Assembly (NCBI GenBank): GCA_947494825.1 | Contig: CANLWN010000005.1 | Location: 372,001 to 436,000, forward strand | From: an uncultured Flavobacteriaceae bacterium | GTDB lineage: Bacteria; Bacteroidota; Bacteroidia; Flavobacteriales; Flavobacteriaceae | Reading direction: 5' to 3' | DNA: 64,000 bases | In this document: one piece after another, positions 37,528 to 46,226 of the stretch | Layout: every line of letters starts with the position of its first letter | How positions within the stretch are numbered: position 1 is the first letter of the stretch | Notes under the pieces: generated by a model | Databases searched by the model: none | The model's input: only the letters and a program-made list of their open reading frames with translations | What the model was told of the DNA's origin: nothing | Translations under genes and position numbers: made by a program

Positions 37528-38478
37528 CTACTTTTTATTCATCAGGCCGATAAGCTGTGCCGCAATGCTTATGGCAATTTCATAGGGGGTCTCACTGTTT
37601 ATGGGCAGACCGATGGGCGCATGCACCTTATCAAGCTCCGCTTCCGAAAATCCTTCCGCAAGCATCACTTTGCGCATCGTGGCTATTTTTGACCTGCTGC
37701 CCAAAACCCCTAAATAACCATAATTGGACCGAATTAGTTGGCCCAATACCAATTTATCATCAACAAAGGTATTGGTCATTATGACCACATAATGATTTTT
37801 ACCTTCCGGAAGGTGTTTTGCAATGTCCTTGTAACTGACCTGTACTTTGCGATGGGCAAAATTGTTATCGCCAAAGGTGTTCACCTGATCGCGATCATCC
37901 AATACGCTTACATGAAATCCCAGTTTCGAAAAAACATCGGACACGGCCAAGCTAACATGACCCCCACCAATAATAAAAATAGCGTTTTTAAAACCAATTG
38001 CTTCGCCGTACATCCATTCATGGGGGCTTGAGATAGTGCATTCAAATTTCCTTTTCAGTGTATGATGGTCATAATCTATTCCATGGTGACTCAATCGAAG
38101 GGTTCCCCTTTTGTTGTTTTGAAGCGCCTCAATAATTTTTTGAACGGTGTTGGACTGTATTTGTCCCAAGGGGTGGAAGACCACCGTTTGCTCCCCGGAA
38201 CAGATCATTCCGGAACTGTCTTCTTTACCGCCCCGATGGACCTGCTTTTTTAAATATATTTTCAAATCGTCCCCACGCAAGGCCCGCCTGGCCTCCTCTA
38301 CCAAATTGTATTCCATGACTCCGCCCCCTATCGAACCATAAATAAAACCATCCTCGGCTACCATCATCTTGAAACCTTGCCGCCCAGGTGAACTGCCTTG
38401 GTTGTGTATGGTGGTCAATAAATAGACTTTTTGACCTGTCTGGATTTTCGCCAATATGTGCTGCCATAATGCAATCAT
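37528..38478 (-). CDS. xdhC: XdhC-family molybdenum-cofactor insertion/maturation protein
   Basis: A 316-residue protein with an N-terminal XdhC/CoxI domain (VYLLTTIHNQGSSPGRQGFKM, SIGGGVMEYNLV) and a C-terminal Rossmann-type domain (NAIFIIGGGHVSLAVSDVFSKLGF). XdhC binds molybdopterin cofactor, promotes its sulfuration and inserts it into xanthine dehydrogenase. It is placed with its client genes xdhA and xdhB, 3 bases after the membrane protein. Confidence 0.92.
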   Translation of the reverse strand: MIALWQHILAKIQTGQKVYLLTTIHNQGSSPGRQGFKMMVAEDGFIYGSIGGGVMEYNLVEEARRALRGDDLKIYLKKQVHRGGKEDSSGMICSGEQTVVFHPLGQIQSNTVQKIIEALQNNKRGTLRLSHHGIDYDHHTLKRKFECTISSPHEWMYGEAIGFKNAIFIIGGGHVSLAVSDVFSKLGFHVSVLDDRDQVNTFGDNNFAHRKVQVSYKDIAKHLPEGKNHYVVIMTNTFVDDKLVLGQLIRSNYGYLGVLGSRSKIATMRKVMLAEGFSEAELDKVHAPIGLPINSETPYEIAISIAAQLIGLMNKK

Positions 38479-38481
38479 TGC

Positions 38482-38997
38482 CTATAGAAATATGGTTTCA
38501 CTGAGGGCATAATAAATCGCCATAAGCGCAGAAAAGACTGCGCTGGCCATAAATCGCCAACTCATGTAGATCTTGTTCTGAATGAGGTAATTGGCCACAA
38601 GGGAAATGGGAATATTGAAAAGAAAGGACCACCAGGCCACTTTCAACAAATCCCACCCTATCTGATCGAAATGTAGGGAGAAAATCTTTATAAACAACAA
38701 ATGCCGGGCAATCCAAATCGGATTAAAATACCCCATGGCCAATGCCGTTTTTGTCAAGGTTCTTTTTGTGCCCAACAACCGCTGCGTTTTCCGTTCTATC
38801 CATTGGAACACATTGGGTATTTCCAAGGCATACAGGGTAGCGCCAATAAAAATCATCCCCAAAAGTCGGTAAACGGAAAATTCATTGAGGATCAAGGTGG
38901 CGATCAAATCGCCCAGGCCATAGATTATGGCTCCCCTGACCACATTGGTTCTTAAATATTGAAGGCTCATTGACGTACTCACAGGCTTATTTTTCAT
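38482..38997 (-). CDS. Uncharacterised four-helix membrane protein inside the xanthine dehydrogenase operon
   Basis: A 171-residue hydrophobic protein with about four membrane spans (near 20-38, 45-60, 118-136, 145-165). The GDLIATLIL and WWSFLFNIPISLVANYLI segments give it a faint resemblance to Mpv17/PMP22-type proteins, which I do not regard as established. The start overlaps the end of xdhB by 11 bases and it ends 3 bases before xdhC, so it belongs to the operon. A role in purine or urate movement, or in cofactor assembly at the membrane, would be inference only. Confidence 0.6.
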   Translation of the reverse strand: MKNKPVSTSMSLQYLRTNVVRGAIIYGLGDLIATLILNEFSVYRLLGMIFIGATLYALEIPNVFQWIERKTQRLLGTKRTLTKTALAMGYFNPIWIARHLLFIKIFSLHFDQIGWDLLKVAWWSFLFNIPISLVANYLIQNKIYMSWRFMASAVFSALMAIYYALSETIFL

Positions 38998-41239
38998 ACA
39001 GTGCCATCAACACTTTTTCGGGAGTAAAAGGCGCATCGTATTTTAAGTGATAATTCGGGTTGAACGATTTCACCGCTTCTTGTATGGCAAAATAAGTGCC
39101 TATGGCATACATAAGCGGCGGTTCTCCCACAGCTTTCGATTTCTTGATCGCGTGTTCATGTCCATCGGTGGCCACTGCAACGGTTTCGATTTTTTTAGGA
39201 GCCGAAAAAATGTCCGGAACCTTGTACGTGGAGAGCGCATTGGATAATAGACGACCTTCTTTGTTATATGAGATTTCTTCCATGGTCATCCAACCGATAC
39301 CCTGTGCCAATCCTCCTTCGACCTGACCAACATCTACGGCCATATTGATGCTGGCACCAAAGTCATGGGCCATTTTTACCTCCTCTACCTCGTAAGTGCC
39401 TCGAATACAATCGATGGTGACCGTTGTAATGGCCGTTCCATACACGTGATAGGCAAAAGGATGCCCTTTTTCCTTGCTCTTGTCAAAATGGATCTCTGGT
39501 GTGGCGTAATGCGCATTTTCCGACAAGGCCACACGTTCCAACATGGCTTGGGAGACCACTTTTTCCCAGGAAGTGCCCGATTTTTCCCCGTTGACGTAAA
39601 CACTATCTCCATGAAAAGAAATCGCAGTTATATCCACCTTCAACAAGCTGGCCGCTACAGCGGATAGTCGAGATTTTAAGCTTTTGCAGGCCATCTCCAC
39701 CGCTTTCCCGTTAAGGTCCGCAGTTGAACTGGCGGCCGATGGCGAAGTGTTGGCAACGCGTGTGGTGTTGGTCGTCTCCAGTTTCACTTTGTTTGCTGAA
39801 ATGCCTAAGACCTCCTGGGCTACTTGTAGCATTTTTGTATTGACCCCTTGCCCCATTTCCACCGCGGCCGTACTGACGCCCACACTCCCGTCCTGATAGA
39901 TGTGTACCAGAGCCCGGGCATGATTCATCGGGGTATTGGTAAAGGAAATACCAAAACAGATGGGCATCATGGAGATTCCCTTTTTGAAATGGTCGTTCTT
40001 ATGATTGAAATCCACTACTCCCTCCCGTAATTTTTCAAAGTTGAACTTCTCCTTGGCCGTTGTCCACGAAGGCCTGGCGATAACCTGTCTGGCTATTTGT
40101 CCATAGGGAAACTCGTCATTTTCGTTCAGCAAATTGGCTTGCTGAATTTCATCCCGCCGCACCTGCATTTCCCGGGCTGCATGTGCTATGGCCGACTCTA
40201 TGACAAACATGCCCTGTGGTCCTCCAAAGCCCCTGAAAGCCGTATTTGGGGGCAAATTGGTCTTGCAACTGTAGACAGTCGCCATGACATTGGGCACAAA
40301 ATAACTATTGGTGGCATGAAACAGGGTTCGCTCGGCCACAGCCGTGGACAAATCTGCGGCAGCACCGGCATTTTGAAGAAACTCGGCTTCGTAGGCCACG
40401 ATTTTCAAATCCTTGTTCAGTCCAATTTTATAGGAAGATTCATAGGGGTGACGCTTACCAGTCATGCGCAGATCGTCATGTCTGTTCAATATGAACTTTA
40501 CCGGTTTTTTTAAGTGATGTACGGCCAAACCCGCCATAACCGACCAGGGGGTGGCCTGGTCTTCCTTGCCTCCAAAACCTCCGCCCAATCGAATGACCTC
40601 TACCTCTATCTTATGCATGGGCACGCCCAATACTTTGGCTGTTGTCCGCTGCACCGCCGTTGGTCCTTGGGTGGACGAGAAGATTTTTATTGCCCCATTT
40701 TCCAGCGGAAAGGCATAACAACCCTGACTTTCCAAATAGAGGTGTTCCTGTCCATTGGAAAAAGTTTCTCCCTCATAAACAAAATCGCAAGCAGCAAAAG
40801 CCCGATCCGCATCGCCCATTTTAAACGTTCGAGGAGGGCTGATCAATGATGCTTTTTCTTTGGCCTCCCTTGCAGTAACGATTACGGGCAACTCTTCGTA
40901 GGCAATTTCGATCAACTTTCTCGCCTTTCTGGCGATCAATTCGGTTTCCGCCACGATTAAAGCAATCGGCTGGCCCCAAAAATGCACTTCTTTTTCCGCG
41001 AACAGCGGCTCATCGGCAATGATGCCGCCAATCTGGTTCTCCCCTGGTATATCTTGATGGGTGAAAATTTTCACCACGCCGTTAAGCGCTTCTGCTTTGG
41101 AATAGTCTATGGAGGTGATGACAGCATGTGCTTTGGAGGCATCAAATACCACTCCATATAAAGTGTCATGGCGGGTGATAATATCATCTACGTAGAGCGA
41201 CTCCCCGCGAACATGTGTATAACTATCGATATTTTTCAT
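38987..41239 (-). CDS. xdhB: Xanthine dehydrogenase, molybdopterin-binding subunit
   Basis: This 750-residue protein matches the large catalytic subunit. The N-terminal aldehyde oxidase/XDH hammerhead domain (GESLYVDDI...) is followed by molybdopterin-binding regions with RLGGGFGGKEDQ, AFRGFGGPQG, EMGQGVNTKMLQVAQE and the catalytic-type Glu in KAVGEPPLMYAIG. It hydroxylates hypoxanthine and xanthine at the molybdenum centre. The small subunit is encoded just upstream (4-base gap). XdhC and guanine deaminase follow. Confidence 0.93.
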   Translation of the reverse strand: MKNIDSYTHVRGESLYVDDIITRHDTLYGVVFDASKAHAVITSIDYSKAEALNGVVKIFTHQDIPGENQIGGIIADEPLFAEKEVHFWGQPIALIVAETELIARKARKLIEIAYEELPVIVTAREAKEKASLISPPRTFKMGDADRAFAACDFVYEGETFSNGQEHLYLESQGCYAFPLENGAIKIFSSTQGPTAVQRTTAKVLGVPMHKIEVEVIRLGGGFGGKEDQATPWSVMAGLAVHHLKKPVKFILNRHDDLRMTGKRHPYESSYKIGLNKDLKIVAYEAEFLQNAGAAADLSTAVAERTLFHATNSYFVPNVMATVYSCKTNLPPNTAFRGFGGPQGMFVIESAIAHAAREMQVRRDEIQQANLLNENDEFPYGQIARQVIARPSWTTAKEKFNFEKLREGVVDFNHKNDHFKKGISMMPICFGISFTNTPMNHARALVHIYQDGSVGVSTAAVEMGQGVNTKMLQVAQEVLGISANKVKLETTNTTRVANTSPSAASSTADLNGKAVEMACKSLKSRLSAVAASLLKVDITAISFHGDSVYVNGEKSGTSWEKVVSQAMLERVALSENAHYATPEIHFDKSKEKGHPFAYHVYGTAITTVTIDCIRGTYEVEEVKMAHDFGASINMAVDVGQVEGGLAQGIGWMTMEEISYNKEGRLLSNALSTYKVPDIFSAPKKIETVAVATDGHEHAIKKSKAVGEPPLMYAIGTYFAIQEAVKSFNPNYHLKYDAPFTPEKVLMALYEK

Positions 41240-41243
41240 CGTC

Positions 41244-42650
41244 TCATGGGGCGCTTAGATTTTTCAGGGAAAAGTGTGACGGAAACAGCTTGATAAAATG
41301 GGCGAAAAACAACTGCCTGCCCAAAAGTCTTTTGTATTGCTCCGATCCCCGGACATCGCTTATGGGTGAAATTTCTTTTTGTAGAACCTGTTCTGCCTTA
41401 AGAATGTTTATGGGATCGAGTGTTTTGCCTTTTAGAAATTCGACCGTTTTATACAGATATTTGGGTATGGGCGCCACCCCGCCCATCGATGCATGCACCT
41501 CCTGAATACTATCCCCTTCCACTTCTATTAATATTGCACTGTTAACGCTGGCAATATCAAGATGGGTGCGCTTGCTTACTTTTTCAAAATTGAATTGTGC
41601 CTTTGGGGAAGGTACGGGAAAGGAAAGCTCCAAAACCAGTTCATCGGCTTTTAAATCAAATTTTTTATAATCCTGATAAAATTCATTGAAAGCCACCGCT
41701 CGCTTTCCCCCTTTTTTGTGCTGTAAGGTAAGCGTCGAATTCAACGCCAGGAAGAAAATGGTCATATCCCCTATGGGCGAGGCGTTGACAAAATTACCTC
41801 CCAAGGTTCCCATATTCCTTATCGGTTCCGACGAAACCAATTTGAGATGTTGTCTTAGGTTGGGAATGATCTCCTGTAATCTTCGGTGCTCAAGAATATC
41901 GGTTACCGTGGTATTGGATCCCAAAGTACATCGATTATCGGAAAAGGAAATATGGCGCATGGACCGATCCGCAGCAATCAAATGCACGGCTTCCTCGGTT
42001 AAACGATCGGCATGGTGCACGTACAGGTCGGTGCCGTTGGCCACTACCGCCCCGTTTGTACTTGGTTTCAGGAGTGTCAGTTCTTTTAATCTGTTTTGAA
42101 TTTCCTTGAAATAGGTTGGGATAAATCCTTTTTCCGCCAAGTCTTCAAAATCCTCCGAACCTTGGGTATCCATCAGCTGTTTTTCCAATTCCAGGCCCGC
42201 TTTCTCAATGGATTTATATCCGGTACAGCGGCAAATATTACCGCTAATGGCATCATTGCAGGTAGATTGTCTTGTTTTGTTTTTATTGATTGCATATCCG
42301 GTCATGGAAACCACAAATCCGGGGGTGCAGAATCCACACTGGGTGGCAAAATAATCCGCCATGGCCTGTTGTGCAACGTTCAGGGTATCGATGAGATTGA
42401 CCCCCTCAATGGTCACAATATGTTTTCCATTTGCATTGCCCAGGGGAGAAATACAGGAAGTGATGCTTTCATACCGCATCCTGCCCTGATTTTCTTCGCC
42501 CACCAAAACCGTGCATGCTCCACAATCGCCCTCCCTACAGCCAATCTTGGTGCCTTTCAGTTGCTTTTGTTCCCGAATGAAATCGAGTAAGGTCATGCCG
42601 GGATTAAGCTTGGTTTGTACTAATTCATTGTTTAAAATAAACTTGACCAT
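41244..42650 (-). CDS. xdhA: Xanthine dehydrogenase, iron-sulfur/FAD subunit
   Basis: A 468-residue fusion of the electron-transfer domains. It has a plant-type [2Fe-2S] domain (GCREGDCGACTVL), a second [2Fe-2S] domain (CGFCTPGFVVSM and ICRCTGYKSI), then the FAD-binding domain (about 185-360, VVANGTDLYVHH, IRNMGTLGGNFVNASPIGD) and the CO-dehydrogenase flavoprotein C-terminal domain. Electrons from the molybdenum site pass through both clusters to FAD and on to NAD. It is the first gene of the purine module on this strand. Confidence 0.94.
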   Translation of the reverse strand: MVKFILNNELVQTKLNPGMTLLDFIREQKQLKGTKIGCREGDCGACTVLVGEENQGRMRYESITSCISPLGNANGKHIVTIEGVNLIDTLNVAQQAMADYFATQCGFCTPGFVVSMTGYAINKNKTRQSTCNDAISGNICRCTGYKSIEKAGLELEKQLMDTQGSEDFEDLAEKGFIPTYFKEIQNRLKELTLLKPSTNGAVVANGTDLYVHHADRLTEEAVHLIAADRSMRHISFSDNRCTLGSNTTVTDILEHRRLQEIIPNLRQHLKLVSSEPIRNMGTLGGNFVNASPIGDMTIFFLALNSTLTLQHKKGGKRAVAFNEFYQDYKKFDLKADELVLELSFPVPSPKAQFNFEKVSKRTHLDIASVNSAILIEVEGDSIQEVHASMGGVAPIPKYLYKTVEFLKGKTLDPINILKAEQVLQKEISPISDVRGSEQYKRLLGRQLFFAHFIKLFPSHFSLKNLSAP

Positions 42651-42708
42651 CGTATAGGCAAGGTAGTAAAAACTTAATTCATGCTTAGGATCGAATCTGA
42701 AATATTTA

Positions 42709-42727
42709 TGGAGGAAGGACTCGAACC
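42709..42727 (-). repeat. tRNA 3'-end-like fragment
   Basis: The minus strand reads GGTTCGAGTCCTTCCTCCA, a T-loop followed by an acceptor 3' strand of Ser/Leu type, ending CCA. No matching 5' half (GGAGGAA) follows and the T-stem does not close, so it is not a working tRNA. It may be an att-site remnant. Confidence 0.45.
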
Positions 42728-42979
42728 GCTAGAGCGATTTGGTAGGGAAATTTATACCTGAATGAGCATAGGGATTAAATCGATCTAGGCACCTGCTCCC
42801 GGATTGAGTGGTACAAAACCGAAGGTTTAAAGTCATAAAATTGGTATGCACACATGCAAATACCTGCTGGTACCCGCAACACAGGCTAACTTTTTAAGTA
42901 GGGCACCCAAAATTACATGACATCAACACCTTGTGAATCAACCGATTATGAATTAATTTTAAAAAAAGTGATTAAAAAG

Positions 42980-43013
42980 TTTGACTCTAACCTTAGGTCA
43001 TAGCCTAGCTTTG
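42980..43013 (+). promoter_or_regulatory. MerR-type promoter with long spacer and central dyad
   Basis: TTTG (42980-42983) and TAGCTTTG (43006-43013) are separated by 22 bases instead of the 19-20 seen at other promoters here. Inside lies a 19-base imperfect dyad (42985-43003), CTCTAACCT-T-AGGTCATAG, with a perfect ACCTTAGGT core. A lengthened spacer filled by a dyad is the hallmark of promoters that MerR-family activators realign. Confidence 0.75.
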
Positions 43014-43030
43014 CATTATTGAATTAAAAA

Positions 43031-43816
43031 ATGTGGATAGCAATGAAAACTTATGGTGTAAAGGAAGTATCCAAATTATCGGGGGTAACGGTGCGTACCC
43101 TGCACTACTACGATAAGATCGGCTTGCTCAAGCCTCGCAATCGGACCGAGGCAGGTTATAGGCATTATGGGCAAGAAGAATTGTTACGCCTGCAACAGAT
43201 CCTCTTTTACAGAGAATTGGATTTTCCATTAAAAGAGATAAGCGAGGTACTGGACAATCCTGACTTTAACTTGGTCGATGCTCTGGAGAGTCATAAATCG
43301 GCCTTAAAAAAACGAGGTGATCGCATCACCACCCTGCTAGCTACAGTGGAAAATACCCTAAACCATTTAAAAAAAGGAAAAAAGATGTCAAAACCAGAGA
43401 AATTATACGAGGGATTACCCAAAGAAATGGGAACCACGTACAGAAAGGAAGCCATGGAAACCTATGGCAAAGATGCGGTGGAGCACTCGGAAAACGAATT
43501 GCTAAAGCTAGATAAAGGAGATTTTGAAAGACTAAAGAAAGATTTGGACCAAATCCTTAAGGATCTCTTCGCGCTGAGAAATGAAGCTCCTGAAAATCAA
43601 AAGGTGCAGCAACTTATTGCCCATCACTACAGTGTAATCAGAACTTTTTGGGGCACTTCAAACACTGCGGACAAACAGGCCAAGGCCTATAACGGATTGG
43701 GTCAATTATACGTGAACGATCCAAGGTACACCGCCATTGGTGGTGAATTCCACCCAGAATACGCCACCTTTCTACAGAAAGCGATGCACTATTTTGCGGA
43801 CAAAGAATTAAAATGA
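43031..43816 (+). CDS. MerR-family regulator with C-terminal TipAS-type ligand-binding domain
   Basis: The N-terminal winged helix is clear: GVKEVSKLSGVTVRTLHYYDKIGLLKP, then RHYGQEELLRLQQILFYRELDFPLKEI and a coiled-coil dimerisation helix to about residue 120. The rest (about 135-261, TYRKEAMETYGKDAVEHSE... DPRYTAIGGEFHPEYATFLQKAMHYF) matches the TipAS antibiotic-recognition domain, which binds large cyclic peptides in Streptomyces TipA. It probably activates its own promoter (42980-43013) when ligand is bound. ATG at 43043 is an alternative start. An alpha/beta hydrolase gene follows after 22 bases. Confidence 0.92.
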   Translation: MWIAMKTYGVKEVSKLSGVTVRTLHYYDKIGLLKPRNRTEAGYRHYGQEELLRLQQILFYRELDFPLKEISEVLDNPDFNLVDALESHKSALKKRGDRITTLLATVENTLNHLKKGKKMSKPEKLYEGLPKEMGTTYRKEAMETYGKDAVEHSENELLKLDKGDFERLKKDLDQILKDLFALRNEAPENQKVQQLIAHHYSVIRTFWGTSNTADKQAKAYNGLGQLYVNDPRYTAIGGEFHPEYATFLQKAMHYFADKELK

Positions 43817-43838
43817 ACGAAATATCAATGATACAAAA

Positions 43839-44693
43839 ATGAAAAACGCATTATTAATTTTATTACCCTTGTTTCTCCTCCTCTCCAGGCACGGGCTTGA
43901 GCCGGAACAGTCTGGTGTTGTGCCAAAAGAAGTAAGGACCGAACAGGGCATATGGAGGTACGAGGTATCCAATAAGGGAAAGAAAGCCATACTGTTTCTT
44001 CATGGTGCCGGTTCCAGTAAAAAGATCTGGAAAAAGCAGCACTCCGTTGTACTGCAGGGTTATAAAAATATATTTGTAGATCTCCTTGGCTATGGAGCAA
44101 GCGATCAACCCGACTCAGGGTATAATCTAGCCAACTGGATCAAAGGCATTCATTTGGTGCTTGAAAACGAAAAAGTGGACGAGGTTTGCATCGTAGCCCA
44201 TAGCAATGGGGTAATTTTTGCGAAAGAGTATTACAGGGCCTATCCTGAAAAAATTTCTAGCTTACTATTGCTCGACGGTATGCTTAAACAGCTAATCAAG
44301 GACGAAATGCTCGCCTGGATGAAATCTACGCTGGAACGAAGCGATTACGAAAGTTTTATGGCAAACAATATTCAGCATATGCCGGTGAAAGGTTTGTCCG
44401 ACCAGGATGTAACATTACTGAAGACCGATGCCTTAAACACACCCAAAACTGTTACCATGGCGGAGTTTGAGCTGGTAAATGATCCATCTACCTGGGAAGA
44501 CCTTACCATTGCCTGCCCGGTGACCGTTGTACATTCAAACAATCCGCTTTGGAATGATGCGTATGTTGAATGGCTTCAACATGCAGCTCCAAACCATCAA
44601 TTTTACCAATGGAATGATTCTGGCCATTTTATTCCCTTGGAACATCCGGAGCGTTTAAACAGTTTAATCACGGAAGTGGTGCCGGGAAAATAG
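43839..44693 (+). CDS. Exported alpha/beta hydrolase
   Basis: A 284-residue protein with an N-terminal hydrophobic signal (MKNALLILLPLFLLLS), then the alpha/beta hydrolase fold. The oxyanion segment is LFLHGAGSS, the nucleophile elbow is AHSNG with Ser122 (the usual first Gly is Ala), and the catalytic His is in NDSGHFIPLEHPE. The closest general pattern is that of proline iminopeptidase/haloalkane-dehalogenase-like hydrolases. The substrate is unknown. It is co-transcribed with the MerR-TipAS regulator, so it may respond to the same compound and could degrade or modify it. Confidence 0.82.
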   Translation: MKNALLILLPLFLLLSRHGLEPEQSGVVPKEVRTEQGIWRYEVSNKGKKAILFLHGAGSSKKIWKKQHSVVLQGYKNIFVDLLGYGASDQPDSGYNLANWIKGIHLVLENEKVDEVCIVAHSNGVIFAKEYYRAYPEKISSLLLLDGMLKQLIKDEMLAWMKSTLERSDYESFMANNIQHMPVKGLSDQDVTLLKTDALNTPKTVTMAEFELVNDPSTWEDLTIACPVTVVHSNNPLWNDAYVEWLQHAAPNHQFYQWNDSGHFIPLEHPERLNSLITEVVPGK

Positions 44694-44880
44694 AAGCTAC
44701 TAAATCAAAGAGATGCAACAATAGCGTTAGTTTTTGCTTCATATTTGGTGGCAGATCTATGGCATTCGCCGTTCTTTTGTATGCGTTTGATTACGCTGAG
44801 CCAACGCCCGGAAATCCATCTGGTTGGGCAAGGCGTCAATCGAAAATCTAAAAATAGAATCAATATTAAATTAAGTTAAC

Positions 44881-46035
44881 ATGAAAAGTACTTTGAGCGT
44901 AAAATTTATGATGGCCTTCTTTATGGGATGTCTAATGACCGTGCATCTGTGCGCACAGCAAGATGCTTCACCGGTCCAGGAATTGAAGAAGTTGTATGGG
45001 ACAGACGCTAAATTTAAGAATACCGCCGACGCCATGTTTGAAAATGTCCATCCTCTGGCGGACGGCTCTCCAAATCCCTGGAAGAACAAAGGCATTGAGG
45101 ATCTATATTCCTTTTTAAACGATTGGTTTTTCTTTCTCCCCAACACCCAGGACGGGCTAGATCGTATCTTGGAGTTTTCCTTTTTGTACTACAAGAATCC
45201 AGCGGGCATGAAATTCATCTTAGAGGAGCCGGGTCGAAGTTGGTCTTTAAAATTTATTGAGGAAAGAGGGAAGTACATGGATAGTCCTGCCTCAACCACC
45301 AATATTGAACAATGGCTTTCCGACACCGAATTGCCCAATGATGATTTCGTTTTGCCCATAGGCGGGTTCAAGTCTTTTAACGAGTTTTTCATTAGAGACT
45401 TAAAACCAGGCAAGCGTCCCATTACATCGGTAGATGATAATTCTATCTTGGTTTCACCAGCAGATGGTGTTATAAACATGATCAACAATGACATCAGGAT
45501 AGATGATGAAATTCCTACTAAGGGTGGCATGACTTTGAGCCTTACCAAACTATTGGATGCCTCTACCTATTCGGAAAGGTTTGTGGGTGGTACCGCCCTA
45601 GCGGTATTTCTTCTACCCACAAATTATCACCATTTTCATGCGCCCATATCGGGTAAGATCATTGAATCCAAACAGGATGTTGGCGATCGTTTGTTTGGCA
45701 TGCCGGATATTCTTGATATCATCAATGAAGGAAACATTGCCTATAACAAAGATTATAGTGTTTTTCAGGATTTTAGGCATGGGTATTACATCTTTGAAAC
45801 CGAAGATTATGGCCTTATTGCCATGGTTCCCATTGGGTTGCAGACCATAGGATCTGTTGTTTTTGAGGAAAAATTTAAGAATATTAAGGCCAATTCCCCT
45901 GTAGAAGTATACAAAGGGGATAAGTTGGGGCATTTTGCTTATGGCGGTTCAACCGTTTTGTTGCTTTTTGAAAAAAATAGACTTAAGGCAGTCAGTGTTT
46001 CCCTAGGCCAAAAAATCGGGGATTTAAAAAAGTAA
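44881..46035 (+). CDS. Exported phosphatidylserine-decarboxylase-like pyruvoyl enzyme
   Basis: A 384-residue protein with a signal peptide (MMAFFMGCLMTVHLCAQQ). The body shows PSD motifs: SFNEFFIRDLKPGKRPI, LVSPADGVINM, TNYHHFHAPISGKI and, near the end, FAYGGSTVLLLFE. GGST contains Ser357, the expected self-cleavage site that would form the pyruvoyl cofactor. Ordinary bacterial PSDs act on the inner face of the inner membrane and lack a cleaved signal, so export is odd. A long N-terminal extension (about 30-145) also differs. Relatives of this type can decarboxylate free amino acids, so phosphatidylserine may not be the substrate. It is separated from the hydrolase by 187 bases and may have its own promoter. 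Confidence 0.8.
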   Translation: MKSTLSVKFMMAFFMGCLMTVHLCAQQDASPVQELKKLYGTDAKFKNTADAMFENVHPLADGSPNPWKNKGIEDLYSFLNDWFFFLPNTQDGLDRILEFSFLYYKNPAGMKFILEEPGRSWSLKFIEERGKYMDSPASTTNIEQWLSDTELPNDDFVLPIGGFKSFNEFFIRDLKPGKRPITSVDDNSILVSPADGVINMINNDIRIDDEIPTKGGMTLSLTKLLDASTYSERFVGGTALAVFLLPTNYHHFHAPISGKIIESKQDVGDRLFGMPDILDIINEGNIAYNKDYSVFQDFRHGYYIFETEDYGLIAMVPIGLQTIGSVVFEEKFKNIKANSPVEVYKGDKLGHFAYGGSTVLLLFEKNRLKAVSVSLGQKIGDLKK

Positions 46036-46063
46036 ATTCCCATCCATCAATTGTAGATTTACA

Positions 46064-46095
46064 TTCGGCATTCAGGTCCGGGCCGGACTGCCGAA
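46064..46095. repeat. Hairpin downstream of the PSD-like gene
   Basis: Outer arms TTCGGC/GCCGAA (46064-46069 with 46090-46095) enclose a second complementary pair around TCCGG/CCGGA. There is no T run, so it is not a standard terminator, though it may protect the mRNA end. Confidence 0.55.
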
Positions 46096-46226
46096 TTAGA
46101 TCTATTGATGAAGCTAGGCCATGGGAAGAGGCAACTCTTTGATTTTAGGAAACCCAATCCATGAGCCTTGATCTTCAAACCAAGGGGAAATGCAAAAATC
46201 CTTTACAGGCATGTATGGATATTGAA

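Larger units (their letters stand above)
42651..43030. other. 380-base intergenic region with a tRNA fragment and the merR promoter
   Basis: No CDS is seen. It contains a tRNA-3'-like fragment at 42709-42727 and the MerR-type operator/promoter at 42980-43013. The middle (about 42730-42975) shows nothing I recognise. Confidence 0.6.
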
